64,000 nt of DNA, taken from an uncultured Syntrophobacterales bacterium (GTDB taxonomy: Bacteria > Desulfobacterota > Syntrophia > Syntrophales > UBA5619). Numbering within the stretch: the stretch's first letter is position 1; every line of letters starts with the position of its first letter. Below the pieces are notes generated by a model. It did not search any database. It saw only the letters and a list, made by a program, of their open reading frames with translations, and was not told where the DNA came from. A program made the translations under genes and the position numbers. The DNA is taken from NCBI GenBank assembly GCA_903928915.1, contig CAIYSL010000018.1, forward strand, positions 26,075 through 90,074, in the 5' to 3' direction. Of this stretch, positions 25,206-33,676 are shown in pieces.

Positions 25206-26258
25206 ATGGCAAAGATCAAATTCGGCAATGTGTGGGAAGAGGTGGTGACCTCCGAGGAGTTTCCGCTGAGCAAGGCGCAGGAGATCCTCAAGAACGATAC
25301 GGTGGCCGTTCTCGGCTACGGGGTGCAGGGGCCGGGCCAGGCGCTCAATCTCCGCGACAACGGCATCCGGGTGATCGTGGGTCAGCGCGAGGGCGGCGCC
25401 ACCTGGGCGAAGGCCGTGGAGGACGGGTTCGTACCGGGCAAGACCCTCTTCCCCGTCGAGGAGGCGGCCAAGAAGGGGACGATCGTCCAGTACCTCCTGT
25501 CCGACGCCGGGCAGACCCAGATGTGGCCCCAGATTAAGCCCTACCTGACCAAGGGCAAGACCCTCTATTTCTCCCATGGGTTCTCGATCACCTACCGGGA
25601 GCAGACCAACGTCATCCCGCCTGCGGACATCGACGTGATCCTCGTGGCCCCGAAGGGGTCGGGCCGGTCGCTCCGCACCAATTTCCTCGACGGCAGCGGG
25701 ATCAACTCGAGCTACGCGATCTTCCAGGACGCCTCGGGCAAGGCCACGGAGAAGACCCTCGCCCTGGGCGTCGCCATCGGGTCGGGCTACCTCTTCCCGA
25801 CCACCTTCGAGATGGAGGTGTACAGCGACCTGACCGGCGAGCGGGGCATCCTGATGGGCGCCCTGGCCGGGGTGATGGAGGCGCAGTACAACGTCCTGCG
25901 CAAGCACGGCCACAGCCCGAGCGAGGCCTTCAACGAGACCGTGGAGGAGCTGACCCAGAGCCTGATCCGGCTGGTGGCGGAAAACGGGATGGACTGGATG
26001 TACGCCAACTGCAGCACCACCGCCCAGCGGGGGGCGCTCGACTGGAAGGGTCCCTTCCGGGAGGCCGTGGCCCCGGTGTTCGACAAGCTGTACGAATCGG
26101 TCCATTCCGGCGAGGAGACGCGGATCGTCCTGAAGGCGAACAACGCCCCCGACTACCGGGAAAAACTAAACGCCGAGCTGGAGGAGATGCGGAACTCCGA
26201 GATGTGGCAGGCCGGCGCCGCGGTGCGTGCGCTCAGGCCGGAGAACCGGCGGCGCTGA
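25206..26258 (+). CDS. ilvC: Ketol-acid reductoisomerase
   Basis: Second common enzyme of branched-chain amino-acid synthesis: NADPH- and Mg2+-dependent isomerisation and reduction of acetolactate. The 350-aa product has an N-terminal Rossmann fold (LGYGVQGPGQALNLRDNG, 37-54) and class I length, then the C-terminal knotted domain with Mg2+ ligands in the region GLGVAIGSG...TTFEMEVYSDLTGERGILMG; the E-x-x-x-D/E acidic residues are visible there. It is the last gene of the ilvBNC operon, 168 bases after ilvN, with AAAAGGAG before the ATG and a strong hairpin downstream. Confidence 0.96.
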   Translation: MAKIKFGNVWEEVVTSEEFPLSKAQEILKNDTVAVLGYGVQGPGQALNLRDNGIRVIVGQREGGATWAKAVEDGFVPGKTLFPVEEAAKKGTIVQYLLSDAGQTQMWPQIKPYLTKGKTLYFSHGFSITYREQTNVIPPADIDVILVAPKGSGRSLRTNFLDGSGINSSYAIFQDASGKATEKTLALGVAIGSGYLFPTTFEMEVYSDLTGERGILMGALAGVMEAQYNVLRKHGHSPSEAFNETVEELTQSLIRLVAENGMDWMYANCSTTAQRGALDWKGPFREAVAPVFDKLYESVHSGEETRIVLKANNAPDYREKLNAELEEMRNSEMWQAGAAVRALRPENRRR

Positions 26259-26273
26259 TGCCCTTTCCCGTTT

Positions 26274-26314
26274 CGATCCCTGCGCTCCCGTTTCTCGGGG
26301 GGGCGCAGGGATCG
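26274..26314 (+). terminator. Hairpin ending the ilvBNC operon
   Basis: A perfect 12-bp stem, CGATCCCTGCGC (26274-26285) with 26303-26314, begins 15 bases after the ilvC stop. There is no downstream T-run, so it is a strong stem but an atypical intrinsic terminator. Confidence 0.6.
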
Positions 26315-26479
26315 GGCGGCACCCGCAATGACCGGACCTTCGGCAACCCCTCCGGCCATTCTCAACCGCTCGCTCCCATGCGTCGTCTCTGCAGTGTCCC
26401 CCGGACCGGGTAAAGAATCTTCGGTTCGAATGCGGCGAGTCGTCCACGCATTCTTACGAATTTTTCAGGAAAGCTTCAG

Positions 26480-26507
26480 TTGCACCGCCCAAACTCCACC
26501 ATATGCT
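26480..26507 (+). promoter_or_regulatory. Candidate promoter of the two-component system
   Basis: TTGCAC (26480-26485), 16 bases, TATGCT (26502-26507), about 24 bases before the regulator start. The surrounding sequence is visibly more AT-rich than its neighbours. Confidence 0.5.
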
Positions 26508-26530
26508 ATTGAGTGAAGGAAGAGGCATCG

Positions 26531-27214
26531 ATGAAAATCCTGGTTATCGAGGATGAAATCAAAGTAGCCGCAGCCCTGAAGAAAGGGCTTGAGGCGGAGT
26601 ACTATGACGTTGTACTCGCGCATACGGGAGAAGAAGGTTTCTTCCTGCTGAACACGCAGACTTTCGACATCATCATACTTGACCTGATGCTGCCGGGCCG
26701 CGATGGATTTGAAGTGCTCTCGACGTTGCGCAGACGGGGCATCGAGACGCCCGTCCTGATCCTGAGCGCCTTGGATGCCGTTGAGAACCGGGTCCGGGGC
26801 CTGGACAGCGGCGCGGACGACTACCTCATCAAGCCCTTTGCCTTCCCGGAATTATCGGCGCGTATCAGGCTGCTGTTGCGACGCGGCAGGGGCGACACGT
26901 TGCTTCGCCTGAAATTGGCCGATCTCGAGATGGACCTGGTCAGCCGGAAAGCGACACGGGGCGGACACCCGCTGGACCTTACCGTAAAAGAATTTGAGCT
27001 ACTCGAATACCTGCTCCGGCACCAGGGGCGCATCGTCTCCCGGGAGATGCTGGCGCGCGACCTGTGGCAGGTGAAGGCCCGCTCCACCCCCCTGGACAAC
27101 GTCATCGATGTTCACATCGCCCGGCTCCGGCGCAAGGTGGACGGCCCGTTCGAACACAAGCTCCTCAAGACGGTGCGCGGCGTCGGCTTTGTCCTCCGGG
27201 AGGACCGGCCATGA
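26531..27214 (+). CDS. OmpR/PhoB-family response regulator
   Basis: A 227-aa two-domain regulator. Residues 1-115 form the receiver (acidic pair EDE at 7-9, phospho-acceptor D51 in ILDLMLPG, and the conserved lysine in LIKPFAF). The C-terminal winged helix (about 125-225) includes the recognition region DVHIARLRRKVD. I start at the ATG at 26531 with AAGGAAGAGG upstream; the frame is open six codons earlier. The stop overlaps the kinase start (ATGA). It most resembles CusR-type heavy-metal regulators. Likely targets include its own operon and perhaps the cytochrome gene 80 bases after the kinase. Confidence 0.93.
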   Translation: MKILVIEDEIKVAAALKKGLEAEYYDVVLAHTGEEGFFLLNTQTFDIIILDLMLPGRDGFEVLSTLRRRGIETPVLILSALDAVENRVRGLDSGADDYLIKPFAFPELSARIRLLLRRGRGDTLLRLKLADLEMDLVSRKATRGGHPLDLTVKEFELLEYLLRHQGRIVSREMLARDLWQVKARSTPLDNVIDVHIARLRRKVDGPFEHKLLKTVRGVGFVLREDRP

Positions 27215-28578
27215 TCCGGAAAGCCAGAAGCGTACGCGCTCGCCTCACGCTGTGGCATCTGTCCGTGCTGGCGACGATTATTCTCGGGTTCGCGCTGGGC
27301 GTCTATTTCTTCCTTCAAGCAAGCCTCCTCCGGCAGATCGATAACCACCTGACCAGGGATTTCGCCACCGTGGAGCGGGTCGTGACCCAGGGGCCCCAGG
27401 AGCTCGACTCCCTGACCCGCCACGGCAATGTCTTATTCTTCCGCGTCGAAATCGAGCGGCAACCGGCGATCGAAACCGAATCATGGCGCAAGCTTGGATT
27501 GACAACGCTACCCTCCACCGGAAAGGAGGGCGCTGTCTGGATATCCGCCGCGGATGGAAAGCCGTACCGGATAAAGGCCGCGGCCGTCCCCTTCCGGGAC
27601 GGGATGCGCCGGATCATCGTAGCGCACGATGGGGACACCTTTCAGCAGAGCATGCACAGCCTGATGGTGATTTTGCTCCTCGCCATCCCGGCGGCGCTCG
27701 TCCTGGCCGTGGCAGGCGCGTATCTATTGGCCGGCCGGATCCTCGCGCCCCTGGCAACGATGGCTGCGACTGCCCGCAAGATATCCGCCGACCGCCTGTC
27801 CGAACGTCTTCCGGTCGAAAATCCCGGGGACGAGTTCGGCCAGTTGGCAACGGCCTTCAATGAAACCTTTCTCCGCCTGGAAGACTCCTTCGACCGTTTG
27901 CACCGCTTTACGGCGGACGCATCCCATGAACTGCGCACCCCGCTCACGGCGATCCGGAGCGTGGGTGAAGTCGGGCTGCAGGAGGGCAGTAACGCTGCAG
28001 CGTGCCGAGAGGTCATCGGCAGCATGCTGGAGGAGACGGACCACTTGACCAAACTGGTGGATAGCCTGCTGATCCTCAGTCGCGCCGATGCCCGCACCGT
28101 GCCGTTGCACCGCGAACGAACCGACCTGACCGTGCTGGCAACGGAGGTGTACGACTGTCTGCAAGTGCTCGCGGAAGAAAAAGGTCAGATAGTGAGCCTT
28201 GTCGCGCCTTCGCCGGTAGTTGCTTCGATCGACCGAACAACGGTGCGCCAGGCACTGATCAATCTGCTGGACAACGCCATCAAATTTACCCCGCAGGGCG
28301 GCTTCATCCAGGTATCCGTCGAAAGATCCGGCGCTGAAGAAGCGGTTATCGCGGTCAGCGATGACGGACCTGGAATACCTGCGGAACATCGGGAGAAGAT
28401 TTTTGAACGCTTTTACCGGGTCGACAAGGGCAGGTCCCGGGAAATCGGCGGAGCCGGCCTGGGCCTTTCCATCGCGCAATGGGCCGTCCACGCCAACGAC
28501 GGCAGACTGAAACTGGAAAAACGGGAGGGGAAGGGCAGCACGTTCAGGATCCACCTGCCGCTGTCCCGCACCATCTGA
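27211..28578 (+). CDS. Heavy-metal-sensor-type histidine kinase
   Basis: A 455-aa membrane sensor kinase. One membrane segment lies at about 15-37 and a second at about 150-173, flanking a ~110-residue periplasmic sensor. HAMP follows (about 174-226), then the dimerisation domain with phospho-acceptor H239 in DASHELRTPLTAI, and the ATPase domain with N-box INLLDNAIKFTP, G1 DDGPGIP, F-box FERFYRVDK and G2 GAGLGLSIA. It is translationally coupled to the regulator. The architecture is that of CusS-like kinases, but the periplasmic domain gives no ligand. Confidence 0.92.
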   Translation: MIRKARSVRARLTLWHLSVLATIILGFALGVYFFLQASLLRQIDNHLTRDFATVERVVTQGPQELDSLTRHGNVLFFRVEIERQPAIETESWRKLGLTTLPSTGKEGAVWISAADGKPYRIKAAAVPFRDGMRRIIVAHDGDTFQQSMHSLMVILLLAIPAALVLAVAGAYLLAGRILAPLATMAATARKISADRLSERLPVENPGDEFGQLATAFNETFLRLEDSFDRLHRFTADASHELRTPLTAIRSVGEVGLQEGSNAAACREVIGSMLEETDHLTKLVDSLLILSRADARTVPLHRERTDLTVLATEVYDCLQVLAEEKGQIVSLVAPSPVVASIDRTTVRQALINLLDNAIKFTPQGGFIQVSVERSGAEEAVIAVSDDGPGIPAEHREKIFERFYRVDKGRSREIGGAGLGLSIAQWAVHANDGRLKLEKREGKGSTFRIHLPLSRTI

Positions 28579-28660
28579 AACCCCTTCGCCAAGGAACGAG
28601 GAGCGACTTTCACCGTTTCCCCTCGTCTTGACCGGAGGAACCAACAATGAGGAGGGTTGT

Positions 28661-29842
28661 ATGCGTATCAAACTGTCAGTAGTAGGTGCGGCACTGGGCT
28701 TGTCCGTTGTGCTGCTCGGGTCCGGCCTTCAGGCCGGAACGGCCGCGGCCGCTTCGGACTATGCAGGGTCCGAAACCTGCAAAAAGTGCCACGCCGCCGA
28801 GTTCAAGAGCTGGATGGGGAGCTATCACAGCAAGATGGTGCGCACGCAGGAGCAGGGTATCCTGAAGGCGGTCGTGGAAAAATGGAGCACCGACGGCGCG
28901 AATGCCGGCCCCACCACGGGCAATGTCACCGGCGCGACCTTTACCCTGAAGGATGTGGTGTACGTCGTCGGTTCCAAGTGGAAGCAGCGCTTCCTGGTCA
29001 AGGACGACTCGACCGGCGGCCATCAGTTCCTCAACAAGCAGTTCAACCGGATGAGCGGCAAGTGGGAAAATTACGGCAACAAGAACGACTGGGAAACCAT
29101 GTGCGCCACCTGTCATTCCACCGGATACCGCCTGACCGCGTACGACTCAGCCAACCCCAAAGCCCAGAAGGCCGAGTGGAGCGAACTGAGCGTCGGTTGC
29201 GAGGCCTGCCACGGCCCCGGCGCCGCGCATGCGAAGAGCAGAGCGAAGAAGGACATCTTCTCCTTTAGCGGCAAGTCGAAGGCTGAACAGTCGCGGGTCT
29301 GCGGCTACTGCCACATCCGCGTCGAGAATGAGCAGTACAAGTCCGCCCAGGGAAGTCCCCGCGAGGATATCCCCGCCCCCAAGGTCGGCGACTCGTTCAA
29401 GCCGACCGACGACTGGACCAAATGGTATCCCGAGCACATCATCATCCCCGGGGTCCAGGCGGAAGACAGGATCGACGCCGATTACAAGGGCGACCTGAAG
29501 GGGCTCGTTCTCAAGGACGAGCTCGCCAAGGCCATGGGGGCCTTCGATGCCGCCAAGCATCACCAGGAATACCAGGATTTGCTCCAGTCCAAGCACTACA
29601 AGGCTAACGTCGCGGGCTGCGTGGATTGCCATACACCCCACGCAGGCAAGAAGATCGCCGTGAAGAATCCGGCGCAGACTTGTGCCAAGTGTCACGACGC
29701 CTCGTACTCCGTGGAGAAGCACATGCCCGCTACCGGGAAGACGGCCGACAACCTGTTCGTGAGAACGCATACGTTCAACAAGAACCAGACCCGGCCCGGC
29801 GGCCCCACTGCCAAAGGGGAGCCCGAGTACTTCAATAAGTAG
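28661..29842 (+). CDS. Hexaheme c-type cytochrome
   Basis: A 393-aa periplasmic cytochrome with a Sec signal peptide (residues 1-31, ending TAAAA-S). Six CXXCH heme sites lie at 40-44, 148-152, 180-184, 214-218, 320-324 and 341-345, and unpaired histidines such as SYHSKM (54-58) and HTPHAGK (324-330) could be sixth ligands. Spacing and the TCKKCH/ACHGPGAAH blocks resemble the cytochrome c554 type of multiheme proteins. The start is ATG at 28661 with GAGGAGG upstream. It is preceded by the two-component system, which may sense envelope redox or metal state and control it. A very stable 19-bp hairpin follows. The electron partner is unknown. Confidence 0.92.
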   Translation: MRIKLSVVGAALGLSVVLLGSGLQAGTAAAASDYAGSETCKKCHAAEFKSWMGSYHSKMVRTQEQGILKAVVEKWSTDGANAGPTTGNVTGATFTLKDVVYVVGSKWKQRFLVKDDSTGGHQFLNKQFNRMSGKWENYGNKNDWETMCATCHSTGYRLTAYDSANPKAQKAEWSELSVGCEACHGPGAAHAKSRAKKDIFSFSGKSKAEQSRVCGYCHIRVENEQYKSAQGSPREDIPAPKVGDSFKPTDDWTKWYPEHIIIPGVQAEDRIDADYKGDLKGLVLKDELAKAMGAFDAAKHHQEYQDLLQSKHYKANVAGCVDCHTPHAGKKIAVKNPAQTCAKCHDASYSVEKHMPATGKTADNLFVRTHTFNKNQTRPGGPTAKGEPEYFNK

Positions 29843-29856
29843 TGATGAGCGCAGCG

Positions 29857-29899
29857 GCAGGAAAGAGCCGCGTTTGTCGAAAACGCGGCTCTTTCCTGC
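29857..29899. terminator. Perfect 19-bp hairpin after the cytochrome gene
   Basis: Bases 29857-29875 pair perfectly with 29881-29899 around a five-base loop, starting 14 bases after the cytochrome stop. It lies between convergent genes (cytochrome and pirin), so it may serve both strands. The arms contain AAA/TTT runs but no separate T-run. Confidence 0.75.
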
Positions 29900-29987
29900 G
29901 ATAAGCCTCTGCCATTTCCGACCTATCGTTCCGGCAGGGTGGGAGGCAAGGACATCATAGCGCACTCGAAGCGGTTCTCCGCTCCGG

Positions 29988-30896
29988 TCAGCGATGTTTG
30001 ATGAAGGTCCCCTTCTCGTATTCCTCGAAGGCGACGCGCAGCTCCTCGCGGGTGTTCATGACGATCGGCCCGTACCAGGCGACGGGTTCAGCGATCGGTT
30101 TCCCCGAAACCAGCAGGAAGCGCACCGGCCGCTGTTCCGTGGTGATCACCGCCTCGCTGCCGTCTCCGTACAGGACGAGACTTTCGGGGCCGCAGAGGCA
30201 CTGCTTTTTCATGTCGAAATAGTTGACCCCCACCGCCTCGTGGGCAAAGGGGTCCCGCTCCGGGTCGAAATAGCCTTCCCCGTGGATGACGTAGGCAAGG
30301 GCCTTGTGCCCCGGCCGGATCGGATGGGTGAAGGTCGTCTCGGGCGGCACGGTCACGTCCAGGTAAGCGGGGTCGATGACGATGTCCCGCACCGGCCCCG
30401 TCACCCCGCCGGCCTCGCCGCAGATCACCCTGGCCCGGACGCCGCCGGCCAGGGTTGCCTCCGGAATCTCCGCGGCCGTGATGCCCCGGTACCGGGGGGC
30501 CATCATCTTCCGGGAGGCCGGCAGGTTCGCCCAGAGCTGGAAGCCCCACAGCAGGCCTTCGGCGTCGCCCCGCGGCATCTCCTGGTGGATGATCCCGCTG
30601 CCGGCGGTCATCCACTGGACGTCGCCGGTGCCGATGGTACCGCTGTTGCCCATGCTGTCGCCATGCTCTACCCGGCCGTGGATGACGTAGGTGATCGTCT
30701 CGATCCCCCGGTGCGGATGCCAGGGAAACCCCTTCAGGTAGTCGGGCGGGTAGTCGGAATGGAAGTCGTCGAGCAGGAGGAAGGGGTCGAACAGCGGCAC
30801 CTGAGCGTTGCCGAAGGCCCGCTTCAGGCGGACGCCGGCACCCTCGCGGGTAGGCTCGCTCTTCCAGATTTTGCTGATCTTGCGTACCGATTCCAT
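29988..30896 (-). CDS. Pirin family protein (bicupin)
   Basis: A 302-aa pirin-like bicupin. The N-terminal cupin carries the metal motif HPHRGIETITYV and, later, GSGIIHQEMP, which supply three His and a Glu as in human pirin and E. coli YhhW. The C-terminal cupin lacks these ligands, as usual. A GGAGGAG site precedes the ATG at 30896; the frame is open far upstream but that part is non-coding. Bacterial pirins variously act as quercetin dioxygenases or as partners of metabolic enzymes; the role here is not evident. It is transcribed alone. Confidence 0.9.
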   Translation of the reverse strand: MESVRKISKIWKSEPTREGAGVRLKRAFGNAQVPLFDPFLLLDDFHSDYPPDYLKGFPWHPHRGIETITYVIHGRVEHGDSMGNSGTIGTGDVQWMTAGSGIIHQEMPRGDAEGLLWGFQLWANLPASRKMMAPRYRGITAAEIPEATLAGGVRARVICGEAGGVTGPVRDIVIDPAYLDVTVPPETTFTHPIRPGHKALAYVIHGEGYFDPERDPFAHEAVGVNYFDMKKQCLCGPESLVLYGDGSEAVITTEQRPVRFLLVSGKPIAEPVAWYGPIVMNTREELRVAFEEYEKGTFIKHR

Positions 30897-31106
30897 CGTC
30901 TCCTCCGATCCCGGCAAGAACAATAAAAGGATACCGCGGTCACTGGGTACACAATAGAACGGCGCGGCCCCGGAAATCAATGGTGATTCGTCATGGGCAG
31001 CATGGTAGCCCTTCCCTATCAGCGAGTGCCGGTCCGCGGCTTCCTTCCCGGGCCCCGCTAAATCTCCAGCCCGGCATCTCCCATCGCCGAGGTGAGCGAA
31101 AATACC

Positions 31107-31136
31107 TTGACAGACCCTTCGTGCGGCCTCTATCCT
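31107..31136 (+). promoter_or_regulatory. Promoter of the PLP-enzyme/cupin/SBP/LUD operon
   Basis: TTGACA (31107-31112), 18 bases, TATCCT (31131-31136), about 90 bases before the first gene. The strong -35 and the palindrome that follows at 31178 fit a regulated promoter. Confidence 0.6.
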
Positions 31137-31177
31137 CAGCGCCGGATAATGAAGGCGTTTGCTCGGCCAAGGTAAAG

Positions 31178-31193
31178 CTGCGGTGCACCGCAG
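31178..31193. promoter_or_regulatory. Perfect 16-bp palindrome, candidate operator
   Basis: CTGCGGTGCACCGCAG is perfectly self-complementary. It lies between the promoter at 31107 and the first gene at 31228, in the likely 5' untranslated region, where a bound repressor or an RNA hairpin could act. Confidence 0.5.
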
Positions 31194-31227
31194 TGCAAAC
31201 CTGCCGAACGCGTCGCCGAGGAGAAAA

Positions 31228-32406
31228 ATGACAGAACGCAAAACAGCGGTTTCCGAACTCGCCACCCCCTGTATCATTATCGACCTGGACGTCCTGGAGA
31301 GGAACATCGCCGCGATGACCCGGCTGGGCCGGGAGGCGGGCGTGCGGCTGCGGCCCCACACCAAGATCCACGAATGCCCGGAGATCGCCCGGATGCAGAT
31401 CGCCGCCGGTGCCTGCGGCATCGAGGTGGGGGCGATCGAGCGGGCCCTCTGCATGGCCGAGGCCGGGATCGACGACATCCTGATCGCCCACCCCTTCTAC
31501 GGCGGGCACAAGCTGGCAGTCCTGCGGCGGCTGCTCGGCATACCGGGGCTGAAGATCACCGTGATCGCGGACATGATCGAGCAGGCCGAGGGGATTTCCC
31601 GGGTGGGGAAGGAACTGGCGCTGAAGATCCCCCTGCTGCTGAAGCTCAACACGGGCGGGGACCGGTTCGGCGTCCCCCCCGGCGGGCCGGCGTTGGCGCT
31701 GGCCCGCCAGCTCTGCCGCCTCCCGGGGATCGCCTTCCAGGGGCTGTACGCCCACGAGTCGGGCGGAAAGCCCACCCGGGAGAGTCTGGAGGAGGTGGCC
31801 CGCCAGACCGCGACGCAGACCGCCGAGATCGCGCGTCTGCTCGCCCGGGAGGGGATCCCCGTCAGCCACGTCTCCGTGGGGGCCTCGCCCACGCTCCGGG
31901 CCGCCTGCGAGCTCCTCAAGAGCGGAGGGTTCCCCGAGATCACCGAGATCCATCCGGGCCACTGCACCGTCGGCGATATCTGGCACGTCCGGGCGCTGGC
32001 CAACCCCCCGGAGGCCTGCGCGGCCGCGGTCCTCTGCAGCGTGATGAGCGCCGTCGACCCTCGGCAGGTGATCGTCGACGCCGGCTACAAGATATTCGGG
32101 GCCGATTCCCTGATCCAGTACCGCGACCAGCCGGGATTCTTCCGCGAGGGAAGGCCGAGTTACGGCGCCGTCCGGGGCCGGGACGATCTCTATCTGGAAA
32201 GGATGTCCGCGGAGACGGCGGTGGTGCAGTACGCCGACCCGGACACGGCGAAGCCGCTGCGGATCGGGGACCGGCTGGAGATCGTCCCGAACAACGCGAC
32301 CCTCGCGATCAGCACGCAGGACCGGATCTTCGGGGTCAGAAACGGGACGGTGGAGCGGGTGTTCACCGTGGCCGGAAGGGGCGGCAGGGGCGTCGGCGCG
32401 GGTTAG
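31228..32406 (+). CDS. Alanine-racemase-fold PLP enzyme (D-threonine aldolase-like)
   Basis: A 392-aa fold-type III PLP enzyme. The N-terminal barrel carries the PLP lysine K46 in RPHTKIHECPEIARMQ. The C-terminal beta domain (about 290-385) is present. Members of the D-threonine aldolase/D-serine dehydratase group normally end with a PNHxC metal motif; here the matching place reads VPNNATLA, lacking both His and Cys, so a metal-dependent aldolase or dehydratase reaction is doubtful. A GAGGAG site precedes the ATG at 31228. It leads an operon with a cupin, a solute-binding-like protein and a LUD protein. Racemase or decarboxylase-like chemistry on a hydroxy-amino acid is possible. Confidence 0.8.
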   Translation: MTERKTAVSELATPCIIIDLDVLERNIAAMTRLGREAGVRLRPHTKIHECPEIARMQIAAGACGIEVGAIERALCMAEAGIDDILIAHPFYGGHKLAVLRRLLGIPGLKITVIADMIEQAEGISRVGKELALKIPLLLKLNTGGDRFGVPPGGPALALARQLCRLPGIAFQGLYAHESGGKPTRESLEEVARQTATQTAEIARLLAREGIPVSHVSVGASPTLRAACELLKSGGFPEITEIHPGHCTVGDIWHVRALANPPEACAAAVLCSVMSAVDPRQVIVDAGYKIFGADSLIQYRDQPGFFREGRPSYGAVRGRDDLYLERMSAETAVVQYADPDTAKPLRIGDRLEIVPNNATLAISTQDRIFGVRNGTVERVFTVAGRGGRGVGAG

Positions 32407-32463
32407 CTGCCCGGCCTGGCGCGCAGCGGACAGAAACTACGTGCAGCGGAAAGGAACAGACCC

Positions 32464-32835
32464 ATGGAGTACGTACGCATGGTCGATTTCGCGGCCATTG
32501 AAAAGAGCGGCGCGGCCAAGCGGCTGACGCAGACCCTGTTCGATCATACCTCGGGCGCGAAGACCTGCTCGATCAAGTGCATCACCACCCCGGCCGGGGA
32601 GGGCTCGCCGGCGGGTCTGCACGTCCACGCGTTCGATCAGATCTTCTACATCCTGGCCGGCACGATGAGCATCGAGATCGAGGGCGAGCGCCATGACTGC
32701 CGTCCCGGGGCGCTGATCGTTTTTCCCGCCGGGGTGCCGCACCGCAACTGGAACGGCGGGCAGGAACCGACGGTTCACCTGGCCTTCAATACGCCGCTGC
32801 CCGACCCTGCGGCGCCCTTCGCCCGTTCGGTCTGA
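32464..32835 (+). CDS. Small cupin-domain protein
   Basis: A 123-aa single cupin. The core HVHAFDQIFYILAGTMSIEIEG supplies two His and possible acidic residues of motif 1, and PAGVPHRNWN the His of motif 2, so a metal site is likely. AAAGGAA precedes the start. It lies 57 bases after the PLP enzyme and 14 before the next gene. Small cupins of this type act as isomerases, dioxygenases or sugar/acid-binding proteins; which one is not decidable. Confidence 0.8.
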   Translation: MEYVRMVDFAAIEKSGAAKRLTQTLFDHTSGAKTCSIKCITTPAGEGSPAGLHVHAFDQIFYILAGTMSIEIEGERHDCRPGALIVFPAGVPHRNWNGGQEPTVHLAFNTPLPDPAAPFARSV

Positions 32836-32849
32836 GGAGTCGAATCAGC

Positions 32850-33575
32850 ATGCACACACCCGCAAATGCCGTCACGGTCATGACCTCGGGCGCATTCACC
32901 GCGGCGCATCTGGCGCTGGTGCCGTGGGTGGAACGCTTCACCGGGAAGAACGTCGTCACCGCCGCGACCTCCATCGGAACCGGGGAGGGCTCGATCCCGA
33001 ACCGGCTGAAGCGCGGGGAGGCCGTGGATGTGGTCATCGTGGCGGACGCAGTCCTCAGGGGATTCGTCGGGGACGGCCTCATCCGGGCGGAAACGCGTAC
33101 CCCGCTGGCCCGGTCGGTGATCGGGATGGCTGTCCGCGCCGGGGCGCCCGCTCCGGACATCGCTACGGCCGAGGCGCTGAAACGAACGCTTCTGGAGGCG
33201 AAGTCGATCGCCTACTCCGCCAGCGTCAGCGGCCAGTACCTGACCGGCGAGCTGTACCAGCGCCTGGGGATCGCCGAGCAGGTGCTGGGAAAGAGCCGGC
33301 TGATCGGCGGCGGGGAGCGGGTGGGCGCCGTGGTCGCCCGCGGGGAGGCGGAGATCGGGTTCCAGCAGATGAGCGAACTGATCCCCGTAGCCGGGATCGC
33401 GCACATCACGCCGCTCCCGCCGGATCTGCAGAAGGTCTCGCTGTTTTCGGCCGGCGTCGCCGCACGCAGCGCCGACCCGGAGACGGCCCGCGCGGTGATC
33501 CGGTTCTACGCCTCCCTCGAGGCGGTCCCTGCGATCATCAAAAGCGGTCTGGAGCCCGTCGCACTGCCCGCGTAA
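32850..33575 (+). CDS. Molybdate-binding-like (SBP_bac_11) domain protein without signal peptide
   Basis: A 241-aa periplasmic-binding-protein fold of the ModA/SBP_bac_11 type: MTSGAFTAAHL near the N terminus (ligand loop), GTGEGSIPNRLKRGEAVDVVI (about 43-64), then SASVSGQYLTGELYQRLGI in the second lobe. There is no signal peptide or lipobox; the first beta-strand begins within ten residues, so the protein should be cytoplasmic. No ABC permease or ATPase is nearby. GAGGAG lies before the ATG. In this operon it may be a soluble binder or sensor of a small acid rather than a transporter part, which is inference. Confidence 0.72.
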   Translation: MHTPANAVTVMTSGAFTAAHLALVPWVERFTGKNVVTAATSIGTGEGSIPNRLKRGEAVDVVIVADAVLRGFVGDGLIRAETRTPLARSVIGMAVRAGAPAPDIATAEALKRTLLEAKSIAYSASVSGQYLTGELYQRLGIAEQVLGKSRLIGGGERVGAVVARGEAEIGFQQMSELIPVAGIAHITPLPPDLQKVSLFSAGVAARSADPETARAVIRFYASLEAVPAIIKSGLEPVALPA

Positions 33576-33676
33576 GAGGGTGGCTCCCGGGAAGAGGGCG
33601 CGGAGACGGGAGGCCTGCGGGCATTCAGCGGTCGGGGCTGCGGAGAGGATAACTCGATAATCGGAAGGAACCGGAC

